Part shown: piece after piece, positions 9,287 to 19,409 of the stretch
Numbering within the stretch: the first letter of the stretch is position 1
Layout of the letters: every line of letters starts with the position of its first letter
DNA from: Hyphomicrobiales bacterium
GTDB lineage: Bacteria > Pseudomonadota > Alphaproteobacteria > Rhizobiales > NORP267
NCBI GenBank assembly: GCA_021775875.1
Contig: JAJFHA010000017.1
Span: 120,225-184,224, forward strand
Direction: 5' to 3'
Length of the DNA: 64,000 nt
Made by a program: the position numbers and the translations under genes
The notes under the pieces: model-generated
Database searches by the model: none
The model's input: only the letters and a program-made list of their open reading frames with translations
Told to the model about the DNA's origin: nothing

Positions 9287-10527
9287 TCCGTTTTGCCAAA
9301 ATTTGCAAAATGATCAGCAATCCGCTGCGCAAGGTCCGCAGCAACCTGTTGTTTGTTCATTTCCTGCCAGCTTTCAACGCCTGAGGCCGAGACAATATGT
9401 ATCTGGTTTTTATCGCCGCCCATTACCCCGGTGCTACCCGCCTGATCGGGCACCGAAACATCGTTGGCGACAATCCAGTCGCATTGTTTTTTTGCGAGTT
9501 TTGCCTTGGCATGATCGATCATATTTTCCGTTTCGGCTGCGAATCCAATCACCAATTCCGGGCGGTTCGGAGATTTTTTCGAAAGCGTCGCCAAAATATC
9601 CGGGTTTTCAATCAGGTTCAGAATTGGCACCTCGCCGCTCTTGTCTTTCTTGATTTTCTGCGCGGCTTCGCTGTCGACCCGCCAATCAGAAACGGCGGCG
9701 ACACAGATCGCGATATCAACCGGCAATATCGATGTGCAGGCGTCCAGCATGTGGCTGGCGGATTCTACGTGAACGGTCTCTACCATCACGGGGTCGGCAA
9801 TTTCCACTGGTCCGCTGACAAGCGTTACGTCTGCGCCAAGATGTGCCAGAGCTGCCGCAATAGCGTGCCCCTGTTTGCCGGAAGAGCGGTTGGCCAAATA
9901 GCGCACCGGGTCTATGGCTTCGCGTGTGGGGCCTGAAGTCACCAGCGCGGTGCGTCCCTGTAGCGGCAATTTGCCGGGGCCGAGCAAGGCTGAGATTGCC
10001 GCCAGAATTTCGTCTGGTTCCGCCATGCGGCCAAAACCATATTCGCCGCAGGCCATATCGCCTTTATTCGGTCCGACCATGTGAATGCCGTCTTCGCCAA
10101 GCCTGGCAACATTGCGTCGGGTGCTAGCATGTTCCCACATCCGGACATTCATGGCGGGTGCGATCAGAACCGGCTTGTCAGTCGCCAATAATGTGGTTGA
10201 CGCCAGATCGTTGCACAATCCGTTGGCCATTTTTGCCATCAGGTCAGCGGTTGCCGGCGCAACGACCAAAAGGTCCGCATCGCGGGATAATTCGATATGC
10301 CCCATCTCGGCCTCGTCGGTGAGGTTGAAAATGTCGGAATAAACTTTGTCCCCGCTCAGCGAAGAAAGCGATAGCGGGGTGACGAATTCAGCGCCTGCCT
10401 TGGTCAGGATGACCCGCACGGTCCCACCGGCTTTCGTTAAAAGCCGAATGAGTTCAAGGCTTTTATAAGCTGCAATGCCACCGGCAACGATCAAAAGGAT
10501 GCGTTTATTTTCGAGTGTCATGGTCAT
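9283..10527 (-). CDS. coaBC: Bifunctional phosphopantothenoylcysteine decarboxylase / phosphopantothenate-cysteine ligase (CoaBC, Dfp)
   Basis: Two consecutive steps of coenzyme A synthesis. The N-terminal flavin-dependent decarboxylase domain (about residues 1-185) has [11 protein letters not shown] and the substrate-clamp Cys in [11 protein letters not shown]. The C-terminal ligase domain has [24 protein letters not shown] and a nucleotide-binding GFAAETENM. The 414-residue length is typical of a complete fusion. Placed between ubiB (4-base gap) and dut (4-base overlap), the order found in many Alphaproteobacteria. Confidence 0.96.
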   Translation of the reverse strand: MTMTLENKRILLIVAGGIAAYKSLELIRLLTKAGGTVRVILTKAGAEFVTPLSLSSLSGDKVYSDIFNLTDEAEMGHIELSRDADLLVVAPATADLMAKMANGLCNDLASTTLLATDKPVLIAPAMNVRMWEHASTRRNVARLGEDGIHMVGPNKGDMACGEYGFGRMAEPDEILAAISALLGPGKLPLQGRTALVTSGPTREAIDPVRYLANRSSGKQGHAIAAALAHLGADVTLVSGPVEIADPVMVETVHVESASHMLDACTSILPVDIAICVAAVSDWRVDSEAAQKIKKDKSGEVPILNLIENPDILATLSKKSPNRPELVIGFAAETENMIDHAKAKLAKKQCDWIVANDVSVPDQAGSTGVMGGDKNQIHIVSASGVESWQEMNKQQVAADLAQRIADHFANFGKTE

Positions 10528-10530
10528 GAG

Positions 10531-12135
10531 CTACCCTACAAAATGCCAGGCGATTGCCGCAAGAGCCAGTGCGCCGACCCACAAGGCACGACGGCTCCAG
10601 CGATCCTGATGGCGTTGTTCGGATGCGATTTTCTCAACTGTTTCCTGATCCAGCCTGAGGCCGCCCGAAGCCATATCAGCCATTTGCAGGGAGATCGTTT
10701 CTGCGCGTCCAAGCAACCCCGGTAGTTGGCCCATAAACCGCCCAAGATTGGCGGCACCTTCGGCGGCATCATGGAGCCTGCCTTCGGGTCCGAGATTGCT
10801 CTCCATCCATTCCTTGACCACCGGTTTGGCAGTGTCCCACATGTTCAGTTCGGGATCGAGCATCCGCCCGACGCCTTCCACCACCATCATGGTTTTTTGC
10901 AGCAACAGTAATTCAGGCCGGGCTTCCATCTCGAACAATTCCGTATTCTGGAATAATTGCGTCAGCAAATTCGCCATCGAAATATCTTCAGCAGTTCGGC
11001 CCATCAACGGTTCGCCAATGGCCCGCAGGGATTGCGCAAAAGCGGCGCGGTCCTGATGGGGTGGCACGTAACCGGCTTCAAAATGGACGTCCGAAATGCG
11101 CGTATAATCGCGCTGGATGAAACCCCACAGAATTTCAGCCAAAAAGCGGCGTTCCTTGATGCCAAGCCGCCCCATAATACCAAAATCGACCGCAACGATA
11201 TCGCTTTTTCCATCAACAAATAGATTGCCTGGATGCATATCGGCGTGGAAAAAACCGTCGCGCATGGCGTGGCGCAGAAACGACTGAATAACATTCGCTC
11301 CAAGCGCTTTCAGATCATGGTCAGACGCTTCCAAGGCATCGCGGTCGCTCAACGCAATGCCGTCGACCCATTCTATCGTCAAAACCCGCTTGGCGCATTG
11401 CGGCCAATAAATTTCAGGCACCCGGAAGCCCGGATCGTCGACAATATTTTCCGCCATTTCCGAAATCGCGGCAGCTTCCAGTCGGAGATCCATTTCAAAA
11501 TGGACTGATTGCGCCAGCGTCTCGACTGCGGCCACCGGTTTGAGCCGCCGCGAGGCCGGGTGGAGCCGCTCGGCGGCACGCGCCATGAAAAAGAAACTCT
11601 CCATGTCACGGGCGAAGCGTCGCTCAATCCCGGGCCGGAGAATTTTAACCGCGACGGTCTGGTCCCCGTCTTCAGTTTCAAGCGTAGCTTTATGCACCTG
11701 CGCAATCGAAGCAGCAGCAACGGATTTACTGAACGATGAAAAAATTTCTTTGACCTGCGCGTGCAACGCAGCTTCAACGGCGGCTTCGGCCTCGGGTTGG
11801 GAAAATGCAGGGATATTATCCTGCAACTGGGAGAGATCGTTTGCGCGTTCCGCCCCGATAATATCAGACCGGGTTGCCAGAAATTGTCCAAACTTGATGT
11901 AGCTCGGACCAAGCTCGGTCAACGCGGCTGTAAGCCGTTTGACAGAAGATTGTTGGCCTGCCACATCGGTTTTAGGACCTGCCAGAAACCGAATGATTTT
12001 GAACCCGATCCGCGCCGGTCCCGGCAGCTCTTCGGGCGTTACCAGATCAAGCGCTCCATGACGCGCCATCACAAACCCGGCCCGCGCAAGGCGCCATGAT
12101 TGAATGAGACCAGAAAACATTGCTAAATCCGCCAC
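10531..12135 (-). CDS. ubiB: UbiB-type ABC1 atypical kinase, ubiquinone biosynthesis
   Basis: Required for ubiquinone assembly; ABC1/ADCK-family proteins have a protein-kinase-like fold with ATPase activity. The KxGQ motif is seen in [14 protein letters not shown], the ATP-binding Lys in [11 protein letters not shown], and the catalytic loop and metal site in [13 protein letters not shown] and [11 protein letters not shown]. The C-terminus ends in a membrane anchor ([16 protein letters not shown]). 534 residues, as usual. It overlaps the ubiE end by 13 bases. Confidence 0.95.
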   Translation of the reverse strand: MADLAMFSGLIQSWRLARAGFVMARHGALDLVTPEELPGPARIGFKIIRFLAGPKTDVAGQQSSVKRLTAALTELGPSYIKFGQFLATRSDIIGAERANDLSQLQDNIPAFSQPEAEAAVEAALHAQVKEIFSSFSKSVAAASIAQVHKATLETEDGDQTVAVKILRPGIERRFARDMESFFFMARAAERLHPASRRLKPVAAVETLAQSVHFEMDLRLEAAAISEMAENIVDDPGFRVPEIYWPQCAKRVLTIEWVDGIALSDRDALEASDHDLKALGANVIQSFLRHAMRDGFFHADMHPGNLFVDGKSDIVAVDFGIMGRLGIKERRFLAEILWGFIQRDYTRISDVHFEAGYVPPHQDRAAFAQSLRAIGEPLMGRTAEDISMANLLTQLFQNTELFEMEARPELLLLQKTMMVVEGVGRMLDPELNMWDTAKPVVKEWMESNLGPEGRLHDAAEGAANLGRFMGQLPGLLGRAETISLQMADMASGGLRLDQETVEKIASEQRHQDRWSRRALWVGALALAAIAWHFVG

Positions 12136-12893
12136 CCCGAATGAATGGCGGCGATACCACCTGATAAATTGCGGTATTTGACCTGGCTAAACCCGGCCTC
12201 AACAACCTTTTCAACGAGGGTTTCCTGATCCGGGAATTTGCGAATTGATTCGACCAGATAGCGATACGAATCTGCGTCTCCGCTCACCAAAGAGCCAAGG
12301 GCCGGGATGGCTTTGAATGAAAACAAATCATAAGCCTTGTCGAGCATCGGTACCGAAGGGTGAGAAAATTCGAGACAGATGAACCGTCCGCCGGTTTTCA
12401 AAACCCGGAACGCTTCCTGTAACGCAGCACCGATATTCGGTACGTTTCGCAGGCCAAAGGCGATGGTGTAGGAATCAAACCATTTATCGGGAAAAGGCAG
12501 GCTTTCGGCGTTGCCCTGGACAAAATCAATCACGTCGCCATGGGCTTGGTTTCGGGCGCGGATTTTACCTTCGCCCAGCATATTATTGTTGATATCGAGA
12601 ACCTGAATATCTGCCCGCCCGTTGACCGCGTCAGCGATGCGGAAAGCCATATCACCGGTGCCACCTGCCACATCAATATGCCGATAGGTGCCACCGGCAG
12701 CGTTAGGCGCGAGCCAATTGATTGCGGCATCCTTCCAGAGACGATGCAATCCGCCGCTCATCAGATCATTCATCAGGTCGTAGCGTTTGGCTACTTTTGA
12801 GAACACATCATCCACAAGGCCCTGTTTGGCGCTTGGGTCAATGTCCTGAAACCCGAAATGTCCGGCATTTTCGTCTTGGGTCTGGTTACTCAA
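12123..12893 (-). CDS. ubiE: UbiE C-methyltransferase (demethylmenaquinone / 2-polyprenyl-6-methoxy-benzoquinol)
   Basis: SAM-dependent C-methylation in ubiquinone (and menaquinone) synthesis. SAM motif [15 protein letters not shown], the UbiE signature [18 protein letters not shown] near the N-terminus and the second signature [26 protein letters not shown] prefer a TTG start at 12893 because it follows a GGAGAG ribosome-binding site at good spacing; an ATG at 12923 without such a site would add 10 residues. Divergent from mutM, with about 130 bases between the starts. Confidence 0.94.
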   Translation of the reverse strand: MSNQTQDENAGHFGFQDIDPSAKQGLVDDVFSKVAKRYDLMNDLMSGGLHRLWKDAAINWLAPNAAGGTYRHIDVAGGTGDMAFRIADAVNGRADIQVLDINNNMLGEGKIRARNQAHGDVIDFVQGNAESLPFPDKWFDSYTIAFGLRNVPNIGAALQEAFRVLKTGGRFICLEFSHPSVPMLDKAYDLFSFKAIPALGSLVSGDADSYRYLVESIRKFPDQETLVEKVVEAGFSQVKYRNLSGGIAAIHSGWRI

Positions 12894-13023
12894 CGAATTC
12901 TCTCCAATTGCAAACGGGACCATAGCGCAGCGCTGGCCCGAGCGCTATGTTGGTTTGCGAAAAGCGTAAATGAAAAGCCTGGCGAAAAAGCCGGATATTT
13001 TTTGTAACTGAGAGGGAAAATCT

Positions 13024-13893
13024 TTGCCAGAACTACCCGAAGTGGAAACCGTCATGCGCGGTCTGGACCTGACAATGACCGGGAAAACCATCCATCAGGT
13101 TGAGTTGCGCCGTAAAAATCTGAGATTTCCTTTCCCGGAGAATTTTGCGGACGATCTTGAAGGCCAATCGGTCACCGGGATGAAACGACGGGCAAAATAC
13201 ATTCAGGTTCATCTATCGTCAGGCAATGTGCTGGTGTCACATCTGGGCATGTCCGGGCGGTTTTTAATTAATCAGGCCGGTACCGCCGGATTTCATAATG
13301 AAATTCCACGTAACGTCGCCCACGACCATGTGGTTATCACCCTAAATGACGGCACACTTATAACCTATAATGATCCGCGCCGGTTCGGCTATATGCTGCT
13401 GGTGCCAGAAACAGATCTCGAACATCATCCCCGGTTTTGCGACATTGGTGTGGAGCCGCTGGGCAATCATTTGAACGGACCGTTTCTCAACGACGCGTTC
13501 CGGGGCCGCGCCGCAAGCCTCAAGGCGGCATTGATGGACCAGCGCATTGTTGCCGGGCTCGGCAATATCTATGTTTGCGAAGTGTTACACATGTCCCGCC
13601 TGTCGCCGGAACGGTCAGCCGGGTCGATCACCACCAAAAGCGGGGCGCCCGGGAAACGGATCGCGCCACTGGTCGCCGCAATCCGCGATGTGCTGACCCG
13701 GGCCATTGCCGCAGGTGGGTCGTCATTGAAGGATTTTGGCCATACCGACGGCTCGCTTGGCTATTTCCAGCATGCCTTCAAGGTTTATGATCAGGCTGGG
13801 AAAGATTGTCCGCGAGAAAGTTGCAAAGGAACAATTCGCCGCATTGTCCAGAACGGGCGCTCGACTTTCTATTGTCCGGTATGCCAGAAATAG
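13024..13893 (+). CDS. mutM: Formamidopyrimidine-DNA glycosylase (Fpg/MutM)
   Basis: Base-excision repair enzyme that removes 8-oxoguanine and nicks the site. The start is a TTG at 13024: it directly precedes the Pro-Glu-Leu-Pro-Glu-Val-Glu N-terminus, in which Pro2 is the catalytic nucleophile, so no other start is possible; a GAGAGGG site lies upstream. Other marks are the AKYIQVHL lysine region, LMDQRIVAGLGNIYVCE (the helix-two-turn-helix DNA site) and a C-terminal zinc finger with cysteine pairs CPRESC and CPVC. Confidence 0.96.
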   Translation: MPELPEVETVMRGLDLTMTGKTIHQVELRRKNLRFPFPENFADDLEGQSVTGMKRRAKYIQVHLSSGNVLVSHLGMSGRFLINQAGTAGFHNEIPRNVAHDHVVITLNDGTLITYNDPRRFGYMLLVPETDLEHHPRFCDIGVEPLGNHLNGPFLNDAFRGRAASLKAALMDQRIVAGLGNIYVCEVLHMSRLSPERSAGSITTKSGAPGKRIAPLVAAIRDVLTRAIAAGGSSLKDFGHTDGSLGYFQHAFKVYDQAGKDCPRESCKGTIRRIVQNGRSTFYCPVCQK

Positions 13894-13950
13894 AGATATT
13901 TTTTGCCATTCACCGGATGAATGGCGATCAGGCAACAGGGACAGGACAAA

Positions 13951-14724
13951 ATGGCTTTTGAATCAATCATCGTTGAAACCAGAGACAAGGTCGGACTAAT
14001 CACCCTCAATCGTCCAAAGGCGCTCAACGCGCTCAACGGAGAATTGATGGATGAATTGGCACAAGCTCTGGACAGCTTTGAAGCCGATGACAAAATTGGC
14101 TGCATTGTGCTGACCGGGAGCGACAAGGCGTTTGCCGCCGGGGCCGATATCAAGGAAATGAAGACCAAGACCTATATGGACGCCTATAAAGAGGATTTCA
14201 TCACTTCATGGGAACGCTTGTCCCGGGTCAGAAAACCGGTTATCGCGGCGGTTGCTGGCTATGCCCTTGGGGGCGGCTGCGAAGTGGCGATGATGTGCGA
14301 TTTTATTATCGCTGCCGACACCGCCAAATTCGGCCAGCCCGAGATTAATCTGGGCGTCATGCCAGGGGCCGGCGGGACCCAGCGGTTAACCCGCTTTGTT
14401 GGCAAGTCGAAGGCCATGGATATGTGTCTGACGGGCCGCATGATGGATGCCGAAGAGGCTGAACGCTCCGGTCTTGTCAGTCGCATTGTTGAAGCGGACA
14501 AGTTGCTTGATGAAGCAATCGAAACCGGCAACAAAATCGCCCAGATGTCGATGCCGTCGGTAATGTTGACCAAAGAATCTGTCAAACGGTCCTATGAAAC
14601 CACCCTCACCGAAGGCATTAGGTTCGAACGCCGGGTGTTTCAGTCCCTGTTCGCTACCGAAGACCAGAAAGAAGGCATGGCGGCATTCGCTGAAAAGCGT
14701 ACCCCGCAATTCAAAAACCGATAG
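13951..14724 (+). CDS. Enoyl-CoA hydratase (crotonase family)
   Basis: Hydrates trans-2-enoyl-CoA in beta-oxidation. The start at 13951 ([15 protein letters not shown]) gives 257 residues, the normal length; a start ten codons upstream is less likely. Crotonase oxyanion-hole segments are [11 protein letters not shown] and [18 protein letters not shown]. The two catalytic glutamates are in [10 protein letters not shown] and [19 protein letters not shown], as in mitochondrial-type short-chain hydratase. Common between mutM and rpsT in Alphaproteobacteria. Confidence 0.92.
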   Translation: MAFESIIVETRDKVGLITLNRPKALNALNGELMDELAQALDSFEADDKIGCIVLTGSDKAFAAGADIKEMKTKTYMDAYKEDFITSWERLSRVRKPVIAAVAGYALGGGCEVAMMCDFIIAADTAKFGQPEINLGVMPGAGGTQRLTRFVGKSKAMDMCLTGRMMDAEEAERSGLVSRIVEADKLLDEAIETGNKIAQMSMPSVMLTKESVKRSYETTLTEGIRFERRVFQSLFATEDQKEGMAAFAEKRTPQFKNR

Positions 14725-14871
14725 GCGCGACACCTTCTTGCTCTGCATTTAGTGGAGCGGGATATTTCTTGGATTGGCAGCGCGACCTGTTTTTAGGCAG
14801 AACGTGATCCTTACTAATTTTTCGCTTCGGGCATTGCCCCATATAGTATTGCTAGTCTGGCCTAAGACTTG

Positions 14872-14900
14872 TTGACGTAGGCCCGGCATGCCGATATAAG
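14872..14900 (+). promoter_or_regulatory. Sigma-70 type promoter for rpsT
   Basis: TTGACG at 14872-14877 and TATAAG at 14895-14900, separated by exactly 17 bases, read toward rpsT and predict a leader of about 120 bases. The remainder of the 302-base gap between the hydratase gene and rpsT shows no gene. Confidence 0.65.
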
Positions 14901-15026
14901 CGCACCCGGTTTCACGTGTTTTTTTGTTTCGGTCAATTTCCGGCAGCACGGAACCTAATTCATTCTGGCAAAAGCGTCGAAGCTTCAAGAGCAACGGCAG
15001 CTAGCATTTAAGACAAGGGCTCATTG

Positions 15027-15293
15027 ATGGCCAATACATCTTCGGCCAAGAAGGCCATTCGTAAAATCGCACGTCGCACCATTGTTAATGGTGATCGGCG
15101 CACGCGCATGCGCACATTCATCAAGCGCGTCGAGACAGCAATCGCCGCCGGTGATCGCAGCGGGGCCATGGATGCCCTGAAAGCTGCCGAGCCGGAAATC
15201 ATGCGCGCAGCGGGTCGTGGCCTGCTGCCAAAAAATACCGCGTCCAGGAAAGTATCCCGCCTGTCCCAGCGTATCCGCGTGATGCCTGCCTGA
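15027..15293 (+). CDS. rpsT: 30S ribosomal protein S20
   Basis: Primary 16S rRNA-binding protein of the small subunit. 88 residues, lysine/arginine-rich and helical, starting [17 protein letters not shown] and ending [10 protein letters not shown], which are S20 family features. The ATG at 15027 is the start; the TTG just before it would add only one residue. Followed by a strong terminator at 15327-15360. Confidence 0.97.
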   Translation: MANTSSAKKAIRKIARRTIVNGDRRTRMRTFIKRVETAIAAGDRSGAMDALKAAEPEIMRAAGRGLLPKNTASRKVSRLSQRIRVMPA

Positions 15294-15326
15294 CTTTACG
15301 GCACAAGAATAGATTAGAATTAATCT

Positions 15327-15360
15327 CAGGCGTCGGGTCTCCCGACGCCTGTTTTGTTTT
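15327..15360 (+). terminator. Rho-independent terminator after rpsT
   Basis: A perfect 11-base-pair stem: CAGGCGTCGGG (15327-15337) and CCCGACGCCTG (15341-15351), with a 3-base loop, followed by TTTTGTTTT. Confidence 0.93.
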
Positions 15361-15989
15361 TACGACAGGCATCCGGGTATCTGGCCTCTCAAGTTGCCTT
15401 AGCCAGGTTCAAACCGTGAACCACATTTTCTGACGGCGGTTTTTCCGATATATCAGTAGCTTACGGGTATGACTCAAAAGCAAAGCGGAAATTGGCTGTT
15501 TTCTGCGGAAATTTGGTTTCCAGTCAGCATGCGGATGGAATTTTTTTGAAAACTGTCCACAGGCTTGTCCACAACCGTGAATCGCTTGAATCTCAACGAT
15601 TTGCAAAAAAGCCCATGACTGTTCTGGTACGGTTTTCAGACCCGGTGGCAAAAGATTCTTGACCCTTCGGGTTGATTCAGGCTTGCCACCCTCAGACCAG
15701 ATGTATAGTCTTCAAGCATCAGGACGACTTCTCCGGCCGATATTCTCAAATTAACGGGATTATGCTTGGCTTTTCAAGCAACGGCGGAGCTTTGACTTGG
15801 TATAAGAAGACTGAAAATTCGCAATTTAAGTATTGTTGTGAAAAATAAACCGGGTTAAGGCGATGATGCAAAATACAATAGCACAGATTATTTTATCGAC
15901 ATTCTTTTCCAGCCCTTCCCGGTGTGAAGCGTTGGATTTTTTCCTAGAGCCTATGGCCAATAGCGCTTGCTCGTTTAGAGGCGACCGTC
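15361..15989. other. Candidate chromosomal replication origin (oriC) between rpsT and dnaA
   Basis: A roughly 630-base gene-free region next to dnaA. Three DnaA-box-like 9-mers (consensus TTATCCACA) are seen: CTGTCCACA at 15553-15561 and TTGTCCACA at 15565-15573, in tandem 12 bases apart, and TTATCGACA at 15893-15901. An AT-rich stretch lies at about 15820-15900. The promoter for the rhodanese/dnaA genes must also be here. Position beside rpsT and dnaA fits an origin, but only one to three boxes are close to consensus, so the call is tentative. Confidence 0.42.
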
Positions 15990-16436
15990 ATGACCATTGA
16001 GGACAATCTGGTTTATGCTGGCGACATTGAACCGAGCGAGACCTGGGCCAAGCTGAAATCGGAACCCAGGTCGGTTCTGGTTGATGTCAGAACCACTGCC
16101 GAGTGGGATTTCGTTGGCGTGCCTGATTTGTCTGAATTGGGCCAATCCGTCATTCTTCTCGAATGGCAGCAATATCCGGATATGAATGTAAACCCGGATT
16201 TTGTCGCGACCCTTAAAACTGAACTGGGTGTGCGTGGGTTTGGGGATGAAACACCGATTTATATCATATGCCGGTCTGGTGTCCGTAGCCGCGCTGCGGC
16301 CGATGCCATGACGGCGGCAGGTTTTAGCAAAAGTTATAATGTTTTACGTGGATTTGAAGGTCGCCGTGATGATGGCGGCATGCGCGGAAAAGTAGAGGGC
16401 TGGAAGGAATCCGGTCTACCTTGGAGACAGAAATAG
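15990..16436 (+). CDS. Single-domain rhodanese-like sulfurtransferase
   Basis: A 148-residue rhodanese domain with N-terminal VDVRTTAEWDFVGVPDLSE and the active-site loop ICRSGVRSR, whose Cys would carry a persulfide. It may move sulfane sulfur between small molecules or proteins. No signal peptide, so cytosolic. It lies between the candidate origin and dnaA, about 170 bases before dnaA on the same strand. Any link with the sulfur island at 43-61 kb is speculative. Confidence 0.88.
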   Translation: MTIEDNLVYAGDIEPSETWAKLKSEPRSVLVDVRTTAEWDFVGVPDLSELGQSVILLEWQQYPDMNVNPDFVATLKTELGVRGFGDETPIYIICRSGVRSRAAADAMTAAGFSKSYNVLRGFEGRRDDGGMRGKVEGWKESGLPWRQK

Positions 16437-16608
16437 ATAGAGGTTATTTTTAGAGACGGTTTATGGGTCGGGCTTTCATCCGGCCAAATGAACTAAAGGC
16501 TTGCCAGGATCCGGATTACCGGGGCTGGAAAAAATACCGGCAATGACCGGGCGGCGTTAAACAGGGTTGGCTGTACAGGCAGTCGGCCCAATGGGGGCAT
16601 AACAAAGA

Positions 16609-18084
16609 ATGGCAAACCGGGATTCTGGACGTGTATCAGCAGGCGGCGGACGCACCAAAAGTCTGGCGAATATGTGGCGACGGGTGCGGGAACGGCTTCG
16701 CGCCGAGCTCGGTGAGGAGGTTTTTCAAAGCTGGTTTGCCAGCGTAGAGCCTGAAGATTTGAACGGTGGTACTTTAAGCCTTTCGGTGCCGACCAAATTT
16801 CTAAAGAGCTGGATTCAGTCGCATTATCAGGACCGGGTTTTGGCGCTCTGGAAAAATGAAACCGACAAGGTCATGAAGGTGGATATCCGGGTTAGAACGC
16901 CGACCGTTTTGGCCAAAGCCAATGACGAAGAAGCTTCCGCCAGCAAGATGCTTGATGCAGCCTCAAATAATCTCGCTGGCTCTTCCGGGTTCATGGCGAG
17001 CGATATCGGGGCGCATTCGTCTTCGGGGGATTTGGCGTCACCGCTGGATCCGCGTTTCACAATCGATTCGTTTGTGGTCGGCGATTCCAATCGTCTTGCT
17101 TACGAAGCCGCTCGCCAGGTTGCCAGCAGCAATCCGGGTACGGCAGATTTCAAGGTACTGTATATCCACGGTTCTGTTGGTCTCGGTAAAACTCATCTGT
17201 TGCAATCTGTTGCCTGGACCGTGCGTCGTGAACAACGCTCCCGGCGGGTAATTTACCTGACCGCCGAGCGTTTCATGTACCGGTTCGTCTCGGCACTGAA
17301 GCAAAAGGAAGTGGTTGCCTTCAAGGATCAGCTACGGAACATTGACCTGCTGCTGATCGATGATATGCAGTTCCTGCAGGGGCCGACCCTGCAACAGGAA
17401 TTTTGCCACACCTTGAACGCGTTGATCGAAGCAGGCCGCCAGATTGTGGTGGCTGCCGACAGGCCGCTGGTTGATCTCGACAGCCTGGATGAGCGGATGC
17501 GGTCGCGTCTCTCGGCTGGTCTGGTGGCTGATCTGCGCACATTTGACAAGGGTGTGCGTCTGGAAATCCTCCGTCGGCGACGGGCTGTTGCCAAGCGCCG
17601 TTTCCCAAATCTCAACATGCCGGACCAGGTTCTCGAATATGTTGCCGACCAAATCACCGGCAATGGCCGCGATCTGGAGGGGGCCTTCACCCGGATTGTT
17701 GCCCGCAACCAGCTTGCAAAATATGAGATCACAGTGGAAACGGCAGAAAATGCGATCCGCGATCTGGTGCGTACGCCAGAACCAAGGCGGATCCGGATTG
17801 AAGGCATCCAGCGGTTGGTTGCCAAACATTTCAATGTGACCAAGCAGGAATTGATTTCGCCACGCCGGACCCGGTCGATCGTGCGGCCCCGGCAGATATC
17901 CATGTATCTTGCAAAAACCATGACCGACCGGTCTTTCCCCGATATCGGTCGTCGGTTTGGCGGGCGGGATCACACCACGGTCCTGCACGCAGTGCGCAAG
18001 ATCGAGAAAATGATTTCCGAAGACACAACATTAGCCAGTGAGGTTGAAATGCTGCGCCGGTTGATCGAGGATATGAAAGATTAG
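16609..18084 (+). CDS. dnaA: Chromosomal replication initiator DnaA
   Basis: AAA+ ATPase that binds DnaA boxes and opens oriC. Domain I at about residues 20-95 (WRRVRERLRAELGEEVFQSWF), a variable linker, then the AAA+ domain with Walker A GSVGLGKTHL near residue 187, Walker B LLLIDDMQF, and the C-terminal DNA-binding domain with the signature GGRDHTTVLHAVRKIE. The first Gly of the usual Walker A GGVGLGKT is replaced by Ser, which should not matter. 491 residues. Followed by dnaN and recF in the classic order. Confidence 0.97.
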   Translation: MANRDSGRVSAGGGRTKSLANMWRRVRERLRAELGEEVFQSWFASVEPEDLNGGTLSLSVPTKFLKSWIQSHYQDRVLALWKNETDKVMKVDIRVRTPTVLAKANDEEASASKMLDAASNNLAGSSGFMASDIGAHSSSGDLASPLDPRFTIDSFVVGDSNRLAYEAARQVASSNPGTADFKVLYIHGSVGLGKTHLLQSVAWTVRREQRSRRVIYLTAERFMYRFVSALKQKEVVAFKDQLRNIDLLLIDDMQFLQGPTLQQEFCHTLNALIEAGRQIVVAADRPLVDLDSLDERMRSRLSAGLVADLRTFDKGVRLEILRRRRAVAKRRFPNLNMPDQVLEYVADQITGNGRDLEGAFTRIVARNQLAKYEITVETAENAIRDLVRTPEPRRIRIEGIQRLVAKHFNVTKQELISPRRTRSIVRPRQISMYLAKTMTDRSFPDIGRRFGGRDHTTVLHAVRKIEKMISEDTTLASEVEMLRRLIEDMKD

Positions 18085-18124
18085 AGTTAGGACCCTGGCG
18101 CACAGGCTTTGAATGAAACGCCTG

Positions 18125-18170
18125 GTGCAGGGGATAAATCTCCTGCACAATTTGTCCCCTGCACGTTTTG
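18125..18170 (+). terminator. Overlapping alternative hairpins between dnaA and dnaN
   Basis: Three related arms are present: GTGCAGGGGA (18125-18134), TCTCCTGCAC (18139-18148) and TCCCCTGCAC (18155-18164). Arm 1 can pair with arm 2 (10 pairs, loop TAAA) or with arm 3 (about 14 pairs when the flanking TAAA/TTTG is included), not both. Only the arm 1-arm 3 form is followed by a T-rich run (GTTTTG). It may be a dnaA terminator or an attenuator controlling read-through into dnaN. Confidence 0.6.
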
Positions 18171-18288
18171 TTGCGCTTGCGTCAAAGGCGGATTTCAAAT
18201 ATTCCCGTTTGACAGAATTTTTTTGGATCGCGGGTGGTGTTGAAATGGCTGCTTTGCGTTGGACAGGCACGAACCAGCAGAAACAATC

Positions 18289-19407
18289 ATGAAGCTGACC
18301 ATCGAACGCGCGGCTCTTTTAAAATCCCTCAACCATGTCCAGAGCGTTGTTGAGCGCCGCAACACGATCCCGATTCTCTCCAATGTGTTGATTGAAGCGG
18401 ATCGCAACGAATTGCGCTTGCGGGCAACCGATCTTGATCTCGAAGTTGTCGAGACGGTCGCAGCGGAAGTTAGCGTGCCCGGTGCGACCACTGTACCCGC
18501 ACATATCTGCTACGACATTGTTCGCAAATTTTCAGACGGCGCCCAGCTTGAATTCGCGCTCAACGAAGACGGCACCGGAATGGTGCTACGTTCAGGGCGT
18601 TCGGAATTTAATTTGCAGGCTTTAGCGCGGGAAGATTTTCCGACCCTCTCGACCGGTGATCTGGACCATAGTTTCCAGATAAGTGCTGCTGATCTGCGCC
18701 GCTTGATTGACAAGACCCGGTTCGCCATGTCGACCGAAGAGACCCGTTATTATCTGAACGGTATTTACCTGCACGTAGCTGAAACCGATGGCAGTGCCAC
18801 CTTGCGCACGGTCGCTACCGATGGTCACCGGCTTGCCATGGTTGAATTGCCGGCCCCCGATGGTGCCGCCGGAATGCCGGGCATCATCATTCCCCGCAAA
18901 ACGGTACTTGAGTTGCACAAGCTGATTGAAGAATGCGAGGATGGCGTCGCAATCGACCTGTCGACCACCCAGATCAGAATTGCGTTCGATAATATCGTGC
19001 TCACGTCAAAATTGATCGATGGCACCTTTCCTGAATATGACCGGGTGATCCCTAAAGAGAACGACAAAACCATGACCGTGGATACGGCGACCTTCACCAG
19101 GGCCGTTGACCGCGTTTCTACCATCTCCAGCGAACGCGGCCGGGCGGTTAAGGTTGATCTGGACGCAGGCAAGGTCGTACTGGCGGTCAACAATCCCGAT
19201 AGCGGCAGTGCCGTTGAAGAGCTGGATGTGGATTATGCCGGTGACGGGTTGGAAATCGGTTTCAATGCTCGCTATCTACTGGACATTATGGGCCAGCTCG
19301 AAGGCGGACAGGCCTGTTTCGATATGGCCGATTCAGGATCCCCGATGCTGGTTCGCGATCCCGATGATGTAAGCGCAATTTATGTCCTGATGCCGATGCG
19401 GGTTTAG
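18289..19407 (+). CDS. dnaN: DNA polymerase III beta subunit (sliding clamp)
   Basis: Ring-shaped clamp that holds polymerase III on DNA. The start at ATG 18289 gives the typical N-terminus MKLTIERAALLKSLNHVQSVVERRNTIPIL. Three clamp domains fit the 372 residues; ATDGHRLAM in the middle and the C-terminal YVLMPMRV, part of the clamp-binding groove, are diagnostic. A leader of about 200 bases with alternative hairpins separates it from dnaA. Confidence 0.97.
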   Translation: MKLTIERAALLKSLNHVQSVVERRNTIPILSNVLIEADRNELRLRATDLDLEVVETVAAEVSVPGATTVPAHICYDIVRKFSDGAQLEFALNEDGTGMVLRSGRSEFNLQALAREDFPTLSTGDLDHSFQISAADLRRLIDKTRFAMSTEETRYYLNGIYLHVAETDGSATLRTVATDGHRLAMVELPAPDGAAGMPGIIIPRKTVLELHKLIEECEDGVAIDLSTTQIRIAFDNIVLTSKLIDGTFPEYDRVIPKENDKTMTVDTATFTRAVDRVSTISSERGRAVKVDLDAGKVVLAVNNPDSGSAVEELDVDYAGDGLEIGFNARYLLDIMGQLEGGQACFDMADSGSPMLVRDPDDVSAIYVLMPMRV

Positions 19408-19409
19408 GC

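Noticed and set aside
17332..17988. Minus-strand readings of about 200 codons opposite dnaA
   Set aside because: Antisense to the AAA+ and DNA-binding domains of dnaA, which are fully intact.
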